DNA of 64,000 bases from contig NZ_JACOAF010000021.1 in assembly GCF_014269285.1 (NCBI RefSeq), positions 173,719-237,718 of the forward strand. Reading direction: 5' to 3'. The notes beneath the pieces were generated by a model. That model made no database searches. It worked only from the letters and a program-made list of their open reading frames with translations, and was not told the origin of the DNA. Numbering within the stretch: position 1 is the stretch's first letter; the number at the start of each line of letters is the position of its first letter. Below, one piece after another: positions 27,712 through 36,525 of the stretch. Both the position numbers and the translations under genes were made by a program. Origin of the DNA: Rufibacter sediminis (GTDB lineage Bacteria > Bacteroidota > Bacteroidia > Cytophagales > Hymenobacteraceae).

Positions 27712-29157
27712 TTACACCGAGGCCACTTTCTGCGGCACTTCCCACTCTTCGGTGTTTTTGATGTCCAGTTTACCCGCATCAAACACCGGATCTAGTCCGG
27801 CTTTGCGCTGCGCCTGGTAATCTTTAAGGGCTCGCAGCGCCGGTTTCTGCAGCAGCAGAATAGCGATGATGTTGAGCCAGGCCATTACACCCACCCCAAT
27901 GTCGCCCAGCGCCCAGGCCATCTCGGCGGTCTTCACCGATCCCAGGAACGTAGCGCCCAGTATTGTCAACCGCAGTAGCGTCAGCAACCATTTGTTCGTG
28001 CCTTTTTTGGTAAGATAGCTCAGGTTAGTTTCCGCAATGTAGTAATAGGCCATGATGGTGGTAAAGGCAAACAGCATCAGCGCAATGGCCACAAATCCGC
28101 CGCCCAGATCAGGGAAGTGGGTGTTCACCGCCTGCTGCGTGTATTCAGAACCAATAGGCGTACCCGGCAAATTCTCTACCAGGAAACCGCCTTCGGGGTT
28201 CAGGACGTTGTACTGGCCGGTAAACAAGATCATGAAAGCCGTGGCGGTACACACAAACAGCGTATCTACGTACACACTGAACGCCTGCACCAGGCCTTGT
28301 TTTACCGGATGATCCACCTCCGCCGCGGCCGCAGCGTGCGGGGCCGTTCCCTGTCCGGCCTCGTTGGAATAGATGCCGCGCTTCACGCCCCAGCTGACCG
28401 CCATCCCGAACACCCCGCCAAAGGCAGGCTCCAGGTCAAAGGCCGAGCGGATAATCAAACTGAACACGGCCGGCACCTGCGTGATGTTCATCCCGATGAT
28501 GATCAAAGCCATGAGAATGTACGCGCCCGCCATAAACGGCACCAGGATCTCGGCTACTTTGCCAATCCGTTTCACGCCACCAAAGATGATGAGGCCCAGC
28601 ACCAACGTCACGGCACCACCCGTAATGGCCGGATCAATAGGAAACGCGTTTTTCATGCCCAAGGCAATGCTGTTGCTCTGCACGCCCGGCAACAACAAGG
28701 TCATGCTGAGGATAGTGGCCACGGCAAATACCACCGCGTACCATTTAATGCCCAAGCCTTTCTCAATGTAGAAGGCAGGTCCGCCCCGGTACTGCCCGTC
28801 TTTCACTTCTTTGTACATCTGGCCCAGCGTGGCCTCTATAAACGCCGAGGCGCTGCCCAGAAAAGCGATCATCCACATCCAGAAAATAGCACCCGGTCCG
28901 CCCATGGCAATGGCCGTGGCTACCCCGGCAATGTTCCCCGTCCCCACCCGACCAGCAATGGCGATGGAGAATGCCTGAAACGAACTCACCCCCGTTTCTG
29001 AGGATTTATTGGCAAAAAGCAGGCGAATCATCTCCCGGAAATACCGAACCTGCAAAAATCTGGTTCTCACCGAAAAGTAAATACCTGTTCCCAGGCAGAG
29101 GACAATCAAAGCGTTACTCCAAACAACATCATTGATGCTGGTAATTAATTTTTCCAT
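27712..29157 (-). CDS. Sodium:alanine symporter (AGCS family)
   Basis: 481-residue multi-pass transporter that imports alanine or glycine with sodium. Family hallmarks: RVGTGNIAGVATAIAMGGPG, EATLGQMYKEVKDGQYRGGPAFYIEKGLG, and SNEAGQGTAPHAAAAAEVDHPVKQGLVQ. Full length with about 10-11 helices. Starts at ATG 29157, well separated from the next upstream gene (an 800-bp gap). Confidence 0.92.
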   Translation of the reverse strand: MEKLITSINDVVWSNALIVLCLGTGIYFSVRTRFLQVRYFREMIRLLFANKSSETGVSSFQAFSIAIAGRVGTGNIAGVATAIAMGGPGAIFWMWMIAFLGSASAFIEATLGQMYKEVKDGQYRGGPAFYIEKGLGIKWYAVVFAVATILSMTLLLPGVQSNSIALGMKNAFPIDPAITGGAVTLVLGLIIFGGVKRIGKVAEILVPFMAGAYILMALIIIGMNITQVPAVFSLIIRSAFDLEPAFGGVFGMAVSWGVKRGIYSNEAGQGTAPHAAAAAEVDHPVKQGLVQAFSVYVDTLFVCTATAFMILFTGQYNVLNPEGGFLVENLPGTPIGSEYTQQAVNTHFPDLGGGFVAIALMLFAFTTIMAYYYIAETNLSYLTKKGTNKWLLTLLRLTILGATFLGSVKTAEMAWALGDIGVGVMAWLNIIAILLLQKPALRALKDYQAQRKAGLDPVFDAGKLDIKNTEEWEVPQKVASV

Positions 29158-29453
29158 GGATCTAGGTTTACCGAAAGAGCAGGAATAAGGGGTTTGTTAG
29201 CTTGTTTGTGTCAGACATGAGTTCTCCACGCTAGGCTAAAGTAAGAAAAAAATGGCAGTACGTCACGCCCACGGCTGAAATTGACTGTTCGCGTCTGTCT
29301 TGAGAGGATACCTGTACCAGGATGATCATGGAGGAAATTCTACTTCTATTAGCTTCTGGAAAAGGTTAGCAGCTACCTTTTTAAAGCCCCCTGTTGCAGT
29401 CGCCTTTTGAAAGACGCACTTGAATACTTGGGCCGTCACACTCTTTCAAATCT

Positions 29454-29524
29454 CTGGTTCAAATTTTCAACTTGGACCTATTATGGGCTGAAGTTTTCAA
29501 CTTCAGTGAGGCGACAGCCTCAAA
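29454..29524 (-). repeat. THR71 triple-hairpin repeat, copy A
   Basis: 71 bp in reverse orientation. Read on the minus strand: GAGGC-TGTC-GCCTC, then CTGAAGTT-GAA-AACTTCAG, then CCAAGTT-GAA-AATTTG. The first stem is GAGCC/GGCTC in copies B and C, so both sides changed together here. Confidence 0.8.
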
Positions 29525-29912
29525 GGAGCCTCTCGATAGTCTATTAGCGTAGTGGGGTTCAATATCTAAAACTTCTATCGTCATACTTTGGGAGACGATC
29601 AAGAGGTTACATACCTATAGAGCTCTGCGCGACTTATTGATACAGTCTACCTTCTGAATTGTGCTCCTGACAGTACATGACACTATTTGCTTACCTTCGA
29701 TTAAAGGGCAGAGATGTTTCTTATTCATGACCTATGCTGTCCTATTCGGCAAAGGCATTTTCCTGAGAGTTCGCCTTTCTAAAATCAAGAATTTATGCCC
29801 AAAGTGGGTCAAAGCTGAATTATTTGAACCAGGGAATTTTGAAATGGAATGGCCCTGCGGCTGGTTCTTACAAAAGGAGAAAATGAGTTGCTTTTAACTG
29901 CATCTGAAAAAC

Positions 29913-29949
29913 CGTTTTGCGCTTCTTTTCTGAAAAACAGGCTTAAAAC
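29913..29949. repeat. PAL38 copy 10
   Basis: CGTTTTGCGCTTC / CAGGCTTAAAAC around TTTTCTGAAAAA, about 80 bp upstream of the likely start of the next gene. Confidence 0.7.
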
Positions 29950-30027
29950 ACCTTCACAGGTAATCCTTCGTAGAAGACTTTGAACAAGCAACTTATCCAT
30001 CGTATTCAAACCTACACTTTCCCTCCT

Positions 30028-30849
30028 ATGACTCTACTGTACATCCCAACTCTGTATTTCCTGTGTAGCTTCGGTCTGCTGCTTTGGAATGGTTCTTCCT
30101 GGCCAATTGGAGTGACGAAAACTCCTTCTTCAGCTAAGGTTTCTTTCTACCAGGCTACTCCCTCGGAGAATGAACTGGAAGGCGCGTGGCAATTGGTGGG
30201 TACCACTAAAGAGCAAGGCACCCCTACGATGGTGCAGACCCTGGCCGATGGCTTTTTTGCAGTCGCCCATTTTGATAAAGCCGGTAAGAAGTTCATCGGG
30301 ACGTACGGCGGCACGTACACCGTTGCGAATGGTAAACTGAACGCCAAATACGAATTCAACACCTTTGACAGCACCAAAGTGGGGAGTGCGTTTACGGGCA
30401 GTTTTACCAAAAAGAACGGGAAATGGCAGCTCCAGATGGTGAGTGGCGCAACTGCTGCGCTGCAGACCTGGGAGAAAACCCCGGAGCAAAACCCAGCTTC
30501 TCCGCTCCAGGGAGCCTGGCGCATCAGCAGCCGGGCCGGACAAGACGGTACCATGAACCCGATGGTGCCTGGCCCCCGGAAGACCATCAAGATTTTGTCC
30601 GGTGAACGGTTCCAGTGGATCGCCTTCAACTCTGAAACCGTGGCTTTCTCGGGTACGGGTGGCGGCACGTACACCGCCCAGAATGGCACCTACACTGAGC
30701 ACATCGAGTTCTTCTCCCGAGACAACAGCCGGGTAGGCGTGCAACTCAGCTTTCAGTACGAAGTCAAGGACGGGAACTGGCACCACACCGGCCTCAGCAG
30801 CACCGGCGGCAAAGTAAACGAAATCTGGCAGCGGCTTTCCAGGCAATAA
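30028..30849 (+). CDS. Secreted protein with two tandem lipocalin-like domains
   Basis: 273 residues from ATG 30028 (MTLLYIPTLYFLCSFGLLLW), a signal or anchor; a TTG at 29980 would add 16 residues. Two homologous repeats follow: ELEGAWQLVGTT...GGTYTVANGKLNAKYEF...VGSAFTGSFTKKNGKWQL and PLQGAWRISSRA...GGTYTAQNGTYTEHIEF...VGVQLSFQYEVKDGNWHH. Each resembles the beta-barrel of DUF4488/lipocalin-like Bacteroidota proteins. Likely periplasmic; ligand unknown. Confidence 0.7.
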   Translation: MTLLYIPTLYFLCSFGLLLWNGSSWPIGVTKTPSSAKVSFYQATPSENELEGAWQLVGTTKEQGTPTMVQTLADGFFAVAHFDKAGKKFIGTYGGTYTVANGKLNAKYEFNTFDSTKVGSAFTGSFTKKNGKWQLQMVSGATAALQTWEKTPEQNPASPLQGAWRISSRAGQDGTMNPMVPGPRKTIKILSGERFQWIAFNSETVAFSGTGGGTYTAQNGTYTEHIEFFSRDNSRVGVQLSFQYEVKDGNWHHTGLSSTGGKVNEIWQRLSRQ

Positions 30850-31003
30850 CTGGTGATAGCCGGGCATTTTTTCCACACCTCGCAGCTTCTGATTTCAGCA
30901 CAGCACCAGCCTTCGGAAGCTTTTCCTATTGAAACTGAACTGCCTATCAAGCAAAACAATTGGAATCGGCACGGGTTACTACACAATACCATCTTTACTA
31001 CTT

Positions 31004-31759
31004 ATGCCCGCGAAACGCCTGTTTCATGCCGCTGTCCTTCTTTGTTGGGGGGCTCTACTTGGACTTCTACCCGCCTGTGATTCGCAACAACTGAAAAGCA
31101 AGGGAGCCGGCACCAGCGGTTATTCAAGCAAACCCGCCCATCCCGATGGCACCGGCAAGGTGTACCTGGGCCGCGAAATAGCGCACGTGATGTCAGCCTC
31201 GGGAGGTGAGTGGCTGGAGCGCGATACCCGGCAGGAGGAAGAAAACGTAACGGCGGCCATTCAGAAACTAGACCTGCTCCCCACCAGTGTGGTCGCCGAT
31301 GTAGGAGCCGGAACGGGATACTACACCTTCCGGATAGCGCAGCAGGTACCGCAAGGAAAGGTGTATGCCGTGGAAGTGCAGAATGAATTTATTTCGGCTT
31401 TAAAGAATCGAGCCCAGGAGTTGGGGCTTACCAATGTGACTGTCGTGCAAGGAAGCGCCCAATCGCCGAACCTTCCGGCAGCTTCGCTGGATCTGGCCAT
31501 CATGGTAGACGTGTACCACGAACTGGAATACCCCTGCGAAATGCTGCAGGCGCTGCACCGAGCCTTGAAACCAACCGGCAAACTGCTGCTGCTGGAGTAC
31601 CGGGCCGAAGATCCCACCGTTCCCATCAAAGAACTGCACAAGATGAGCGTGACCCAGGTTAACAAAGAACTCCGCGCGAACGGATTCACCCTCTCCCGCC
31701 GCGAAAACTTCCTGCCCATACAGCATTTCCTGCTGTTTGCAAAAGCACCGAAACAATAA
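31004..31759 (+). CDS. Class I SAM methyltransferase with lipoprotein signal
   Basis: 251 residues from ATG 31004; an in-frame ATG at 30929 exists but the internal one gives a clean lipoprotein signal (MPAKRLFHAAVLLCWGALLG then LLPAC, C25). The Rossmann methyltransferase fold follows with motif I VVADVGAGTGYYTF, acidic motif II VYAVEVQ, and motif IV region LDLAIMVDVYHELEYP. SAM is a cytosolic cofactor, so an exported methyltransferase is puzzling, although similar annotated proteins occur in this phylum. Substrate unknown. Confidence 0.8.
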   Translation: MPAKRLFHAAVLLCWGALLGLLPACDSQQLKSKGAGTSGYSSKPAHPDGTGKVYLGREIAHVMSASGGEWLERDTRQEEENVTAAIQKLDLLPTSVVADVGAGTGYYTFRIAQQVPQGKVYAVEVQNEFISALKNRAQELGLTNVTVVQGSAQSPNLPAASLDLAIMVDVYHELEYPCEMLQALHRALKPTGKLLLLEYRAEDPTVPIKELHKMSVTQVNKELRANGFTLSRRENFLPIQHFLLFAKAPKQ

Positions 31760-32127
31760 AAAGCTTCATTGTGTGTTACCGAAGCCTTCATTGGGTAAGA
31801 TGCCAACAACTCTAGCGATTAAGCTGCATTTTTTCAAAACGACACCCAAAACACCATACTGAACTATCCTAATCTACAATTGGCTTCTCTCTTGAAGATT
31901 CTCCCCTTGAGGGGAGCAAAGAGGGGTGTTTACACCTGCAGATCTACAAAGTACTGATGGAATATATTCTATATATTCTTCTAATTGCAAAGGCTTGATG
32001 GTAATCTGCGAAATGTATTCTCCTGTATAGTCACGCTCTTTGGGTTCACAACTCTTTGATGCTTATCGGAGGAAGTACTCTTATCTAAAGCCTTCCTATA
32101 AACATCTCCGAAGGAATACCACCCACT
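31760..32127. other. Intergenic gap between convergent genes
   Basis: 368 bp. A decayed PAL38-like sequence sits at about 31819-31852 (TTAAGCTGCATTTTTTCAAA...). At about 31894-31930 is a CTCCCCTTGAGGGGAG hairpin with GAGGGGTG after it, resembling the C/G-rich elements near 49.9 and 57.6 kb. No gene seen. Confidence 0.5.
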
Positions 32128-32613
32128 TCAGGACAAAGGCATAAACAGCAAGGAGTTTTCGTCATCGGGCTCACCCCGGCCTTTCCAGCCGATCCAACCG
32201 GCGGCCCGAACGGCATTGAAGGCGATGCGGGCTTTGAGTTCAGCCACTCCTTCGCGGCGCATGATCTCCAGAAACAGGTAATCGGCTTGGCGGCGGGTGA
32301 ACACCCGGTAAGGGTACACTGCCGGTGCAGGGAGCTCGCCGCCGTAATCATAGAGAAAGTCATGCACGAGCGGGGCCACAATGGAGAGCTCAAACGGAGC
32401 AATGGCCCACCAGACGGCTCGGGGCACCGAGGCCAGATCAAAGGCGTACCCTGCCGGCACCGTTAAAGTAAACCCGTCGCCTTGGTAGAGATAGGTGTTC
32501 TCCAGGATCCACTTTCTACGCTGCTGACTATACGTGAGCACCGGAGGCGGCAAATAGGAGTCCGGAACGATGACCGGTTCATGGTGCAAGTAATGGGCGT
32601 ATTCAGCAATCAT
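32128..32613 (-). CDS. DUF1353 domain protein
   Basis: 161 residues. The core GDGFTLTVPAGYAFDLASVPRAVWW...VAPLVHDFLYDYGG matches DUF1353 (pattern PAGFxTDLASVPR ... HDxLY), a family common in phages and prophages. Downstream part (YRVFTRRQADYLFLEIMRREGV) is also typical. No other phage genes are near, so it may be a domesticated or stray phage gene. Function unknown; no signal peptide. Confidence 0.8.
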   Translation of the reverse strand: MIAEYAHYLHHEPVIVPDSYLPPPVLTYSQQRRKWILENTYLYQGDGFTLTVPAGYAFDLASVPRAVWWAIAPFELSIVAPLVHDFLYDYGGELPAPAVYPYRVFTRRQADYLFLEIMRREGVAELKARIAFNAVRAAGWIGWKGRGEPDDENSLLFMPLS

Positions 32614-32723
32614 ACTAGTTTGGTTCGGCTACGGTGAGTGATCCTAAAGGCACTTTCTGAATTGGAAATATTGAGGGGAAGCGTTCTGGTACTATCGGCA
32701 TTTTCGTTCGCCGTTAACATACT

Positions 32724-32760
32724 GGTTTTAAGCTTCTTTTTACGAAAACAAGCTTAAAAC
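32724..32760. repeat. PAL38 copy 11
   Basis: GGTTTTAAGCTTC / CAAGCTTAAAAC, arms GTTTTAAGCTT and AAGCTTAAAAC perfectly complementary over 11 bp, centre TTTTACGAAAA. In the divergent gap between DUF1353 and the cellulase. Confidence 0.75.
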
Positions 32761-32879
32761 AGAGCGGAATCAGAGGCTAAAAAATAGCGCCGATGAGAAA
32801 GTAGTATCTTCTTTGAAAAATTAGTTAGCTTTACTAACCAAGGAGTAAGTAGTTGAAAACTAAAGCCGAAAGCGCCCCC

Positions 32880-34865
32880 ATGAATACACCCAGACGAAAT
32901 CAACAGAACACCAGCCTCTGGCTTTTGCTTACTCCCCTCCTGCTCCTGTTTTTAAGCTCTTTTCCCGTATTGGCCCAGGAAGCTCCGTTCAAGAAAGGCG
33001 TAAACCTGACAAACTGGTTTCAGGCGAACAGCGCCCGTGAGATTCAGTTTTCGCGCTACACTAAACAGGATTTCGAGCAGATCAAGAGCCTGGGCGTGGA
33101 TGTGATCCGGTTACCTATCAACCTGCATGCTATGACCAAAGGCGCTCCGGCCCACACTCTGGACCCGCTCTTTCTGTCGTTTCTGGACGAGGCGGTGACC
33201 TGGGCCGAGGACCTGAACCTGCACCTCATCCTGGACAACCACTCCTTTGACCCCATCGCCGACACCCAGCCGCAGGTGGAAGGGGTTCTGGAGAAAACCT
33301 GGACTCAGATGGCGCAGCACTACAAAGACCGCTCAGACCGCCTGTACTTTGAAATTCTGAACGAACCGCACGGCATCTCAGACTCCCAGTGGAATGCCAT
33401 TCAAGGCCGCATCATTCAGGCCATCCGGCGGCAGGACACCCGCCACACGCTGATTGTGGGAGCCACCAATTTCAACAGCTACCAGAACCTGGCCCAACTG
33501 CCGGTGTACCCAGATAACAAGCTCATCTACACGTTTCACTTCTACGATCCTTTCCTGTTCACCCACCAGGGAGCTACCTGGCAAGTGCCTTCGCTGGGGC
33601 CGCTGGCCAACGTGCCGTTTCCCTACCGGGCCCAGGACATGCCCTCCCTCCCCACCAGTTTGCGCGGCACCTGGCTGGAAAGCGCTTATCAAAACTATCC
33701 GCAGGAAGGCACCGTAGCCAAAGTGAAACAACTCCTGGACATCGCCGTCGCTTTTCAGCAGACGCGCAACGTGCCGGTGTTCTGCGGTGAGTTTGGCGTG
33801 TTCATGCCCAACAGCCGTCCCGCTGACCGCGTGTTCTGGTACGATACCGTGCGCCGTTACCTAGAAGAGAAAGGCATTGCCTGGACCACCTGGGACTACC
33901 ACGGCGACTTCGGGCTGTTCAACCGGGGCGGCTCTGACCTGTTCCAGCACGACCTGAATGTACCGCTCCTGCAGGCGCTGGGCTTCACCGTGCCGCCGCA
34001 GACCCCGTATGTGAAACAACCCAGAACCAGCGGGTTCGCCGTTTACACCGACTTTTTAGGAAAAGACATCAGAAACGCCAGCTACGGCGCCGGTACGCTG
34101 AATTTTTACGCCGATCAAAAACCAAACAACGGGCGCTACAGTCTGGCTTGGGCCAACGCTGAACGGTACAGCAGCATTGCGTTTGACTTTCAGCCCGACC
34201 AGGATTTATCTTTATTGAAGCAGGAAGGCTACGCGCTTGATTTCCTGTTCAGGGGCACCGCTCCCGCCACCAGCGTAGACATCCGTTTTCTGGACACTAA
34301 AACCACAGACCCTTCTGACCACCCCTGGCGCAATGTAGTGACCTTGAGTGCCCAGCAAGTACCGTTTGATGGCCGCTGGCACCACGTGCGTTTGCCTTTG
34401 AGCAGCTTCACTGAACAAGGCTCCTGGGACAACAATGCCTGGCATAACCCCGAAGGTAAATTTGACTGGTCCAGCATTGACCGCCTGGAAATCACCGCCG
34501 AACACGGGGACCTGGGCCAGACCAAACTTTGGTTTGACAACATCTATATTTCTAACCAGGACACCGCCAAGGTTTATGAGAACTCGGTGTACACCGGCGG
34601 GGTAACGGGGAGCAAAGGAGAACTGGATGCCGGAAAACTGAACGTGTATCCTAATCCGGCCAACGCGTACCTGGTGCTGGAAACCACCTTGCCCGGCCAG
34701 CTTTCTCTGGAATTAAGCAGCAGCGTAGGAACGGTGGTAAGCAAAACAACTTTTTCCAGAAGCATGAAACTGCCTACCGCTTCCCTCGCCTCCGGTACCT
34801 ACTTTTTGAAAATCACAGATGCACAAGGCAAGTACAGTACCCGTAAAGTCGTCATTAGGCATTAA
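32880..34865 (+). CDS. GH5 cellulase with carbohydrate-binding-like domain and T9SS sorting domain
   Basis: 661 residues from ATG 32880: signal peptide ending FPVLAQ; a TTG at 32853 with AGGAG seven bases ahead is an alternative start. The GH5 TIM barrel (about 35-375) has acid/base E162 (FEILNEPHG) and nucleophile E304 (FCGEFGVF). Residues about 390-555 form a beta-sandwich like carbohydrate-binding or CIA30-like domains (GRWHHVRLPLSSF, LWFDNIYIS). The last 80 residues are a T9SS sorting domain (NVYPNPANAYLVLETT...ASGTYFLKITDAQGKYSTRK). Secreted endoglucanase-type enzyme; cellulose or related beta-glucan is likely. Confidence 0.9.
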   Translation: MNTPRRNQQNTSLWLLLTPLLLLFLSSFPVLAQEAPFKKGVNLTNWFQANSAREIQFSRYTKQDFEQIKSLGVDVIRLPINLHAMTKGAPAHTLDPLFLSFLDEAVTWAEDLNLHLILDNHSFDPIADTQPQVEGVLEKTWTQMAQHYKDRSDRLYFEILNEPHGISDSQWNAIQGRIIQAIRRQDTRHTLIVGATNFNSYQNLAQLPVYPDNKLIYTFHFYDPFLFTHQGATWQVPSLGPLANVPFPYRAQDMPSLPTSLRGTWLESAYQNYPQEGTVAKVKQLLDIAVAFQQTRNVPVFCGEFGVFMPNSRPADRVFWYDTVRRYLEEKGIAWTTWDYHGDFGLFNRGGSDLFQHDLNVPLLQALGFTVPPQTPYVKQPRTSGFAVYTDFLGKDIRNASYGAGTLNFYADQKPNNGRYSLAWANAERYSSIAFDFQPDQDLSLLKQEGYALDFLFRGTAPATSVDIRFLDTKTTDPSDHPWRNVVTLSAQQVPFDGRWHHVRLPLSSFTEQGSWDNNAWHNPEGKFDWSSIDRLEITAEHGDLGQTKLWFDNIYISNQDTAKVYENSVYTGGVTGSKGELDAGKLNVYPNPANAYLVLETTLPGQLSLELSSSVGTVVSKTTFSRSMKLPTASLASGTYFLKITDAQGKYSTRKVVIRH

Positions 34866-34875
34866 GGTGCGGGCA

Positions 34876-34913
34876 CCGTTTTGAGGCTGATTTTACCAAA
34901 AAGGCCAAAATCC
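34876..34913. repeat. PAL38 copy 12
   Basis: CCGTTTTGAGGC / GGCCAAAATCC around GATTTTACCAAAAA, 10 bp past the cellulase stop codon. Confidence 0.6.
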
Positions 34914-35152
34914 AGCAGGAAAAAAATGGAAGACTTTCTGAGCCTTACTTAGAAATTCGCTAGTAATTGGTGGAAGCTGTTTCAAAGCCGGTTTCCCGAA
35001 AATTGCTGCGAAATGGTTGGGAGAGCCTCCTGTGCAGAAGGGTGTTTGAATATGTACGGAGTAGAATACGTATAACTTCTTACGCATAATTTCGTGAAGG
35101 TAAAGAATGTAAGAGAGGCTCTTAGGGCTTCTACAACAATCCTTACTCCGCT

Positions 35153-36343
35153 ATGCACATGAGACTTCTACCCCATTATTCCTTATTCGAATCCTCGCAT
35201 TTTCTTAAAAACAGTCCCGAATCACCGCTATGGAAAGAAACCGCTAAACCGGTGAAAACGCCTCTGCCGGTTCGGGCAATTACGCCCATCACATCGGGCA
35301 AGCGGTTGAGCAAAGCTCGGTCTTTTCCTAGATATACTGGTTTACTGTTGGTGCTGCTTTCCTTTTGGCTGGGCGGCTGCGCTACGTCTGAGTTGGGTTC
35401 CAGCGGACAGAAGAAAGTGGCAGGCAAGACCTTTGTGATAGTGGGTGCTTCCAGCGGATTCGGGCGCGGCGTGGCCGAGCAATTGGGTGCCTACAAAGCC
35501 AACGTGGTATTGGCGGCCCGGCGCGGGGAGTTACTGGAAGAAATTGCCACCAAGATAAGAGCCGCGGGCGGAACGGCCTTGGTGGTACCCATGGACATCA
35601 GCAAACCCAAGGATGTACAGCGCTTAACCCAGGCTGCGTTGCAGCAATATGGCAAGATTGACGTCTGGATCAACATGGCCGGCGTAGGGGCCATTGGGCG
35701 TTTCTGGGAGATTCCCATTGAAGACCAAGCCCGCATTGTGGACATCAACCTAAAAGGGTTCATTTACGGAAGCCACGCCGCCATCAATCAATTCAAGGCG
35801 CAGGGCTACGGCACCCTCATCAACATGGGCTCAGTGGAGAGTGTGAACCCGCTGGCGTACCATGCTTCTTACGCCGCCACCAAAGGCGGAATCCTGAACC
35901 TGGGGCAAGCCATCAACCAGGAACTCCGCCTCAGCGGACTGAAGAAAAACATACGCGTAGTGACGGTAGAGCCCTGGGCAGTTGATACTCCATTCTGGGG
36001 ACATTCGGCTAATTACTCCGGCAAGACCGCCCGCATGGCCATCATGGACCCGCCCAGCAAGGTGGTGAATGCCACCATCCGGGCCTCGTTGCGCGGTCGT
36101 CATGAAAAACCGGTGGGCTGGAAAGCGAAGAGCACCTGGGTAATGCACCGCTACCTTCCCCGCTTTTCTGAGTGGCTGTCGGGCAATGTGATTCATCGAT
36201 CACAGATGCGGAACGCGGCTCCGGGACCTAACACCTCGGGAGCCGCCCATGAACCCATGCAGACCGGCCGAGGCGTAGAGGACGGCGTCCGCCAGCGCAT
36301 GCACGAGGAAAATAGGCAACGCAAGCAAAGCAAAAACAAGTAA
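35153..36343 (+). CDS. Short-chain dehydrogenase/reductase with lipoprotein-like N-terminus
   Basis: Up to 396 residues. The SDR domain shows the NAD(P) motif VIVGASSGFGRG, NMGSVES with the catalytic serine region, and YHASYAATKGG (YxxxK). A hydrophobic segment with LGGC precedes it, as in a lipoprotein. From ATG 35153 the cysteine is residue 76, too far for a signal peptide; a TTG at 35306 (SKARSFPRYTGLLLVLLSFW) would place it properly and is probably the true start. Substrate unknown. The C-terminus ends in a basic tail (RKQSKNK). Confidence 0.75.
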   Translation: MHMRLLPHYSLFESSHFLKNSPESPLWKETAKPVKTPLPVRAITPITSGKRLSKARSFPRYTGLLLVLLSFWLGGCATSELGSSGQKKVAGKTFVIVGASSGFGRGVAEQLGAYKANVVLAARRGELLEEIATKIRAAGGTALVVPMDISKPKDVQRLTQAALQQYGKIDVWINMAGVGAIGRFWEIPIEDQARIVDINLKGFIYGSHAAINQFKAQGYGTLINMGSVESVNPLAYHASYAATKGGILNLGQAINQELRLSGLKKNIRVVTVEPWAVDTPFWGHSANYSGKTARMAIMDPPSKVVNATIRASLRGRHEKPVGWKAKSTWVMHRYLPRFSEWLSGNVIHRSQMRNAAPGPNTSGAAHEPMQTGRGVEDGVRQRMHEENRQRKQSKNK

Positions 36344-36425
36344 AAAGGGCCTCGGAAAGGAATTTGAGTCGCGGCTTTTTCGATAATACCCTGTTTTCGA
36401 ACTCCTTTTTAGAAGTTGGAGCCAA

Positions 36426-36471
36426 AGAAGGCCAAAGAAGCAACGTGATGGCGCAGCTTCTTTGGCCTTCT
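36426..36471 (+). terminator. 16-bp perfect hairpin, likely terminator of the SDR gene
   Basis: AGAAGGCCAAAGAAGC pairs with GCTTCTTTGGCCTTCT across a 14-nt loop; the tail TGCTTTGCG is weakly T-rich. A PAL38-like stretch (36391-36427) overlaps its left edge. It sits 10 bp before a predicted promoter. Confidence 0.5.
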
Positions 36472-36480
36472 TGCTTTGCG

Positions 36481-36488
36481 TATCTTTG
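36481..36488 (+). promoter_or_regulatory. Predicted -7 box of the VLRF1 gene
   Basis: TATCTTTG, an exact TAnnTTTG match, 37 bp before the ATG at 36526. A TTTG at 36461-36464 could be the -33 element although the 16-nt spacing is short. Confidence 0.5.
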
Positions 36489-36525
36489 ACAAACCCAAAT
36501 CGCCGCTCCTGCCTAAATTGCCTGT

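Larger units (their letters stand above)
29158..29979. other. Long intergenic gap between divergent genes
   Basis: 822 bp with no convincing gene. It holds THR71 copy A (29454-29524) and PAL38 copy 10 (29913-29949). A TACTTTAG on the minus strand near 29240 is one base off a -7 box and could drive the alanine symporter. A 78-codon open frame at 29661-29897 has no gene-like features. Confidence 0.6.

Noticed and set aside
29661..29897. 78-codon frame
   Set aside because: Starts and composition are random-like and it lies in a repeat-filled gap.
35187..35200. tRNA T-arm-like TTCGAATCC
   Set aside because: No acceptor or anticodon stem around it; it is in the SDR region.
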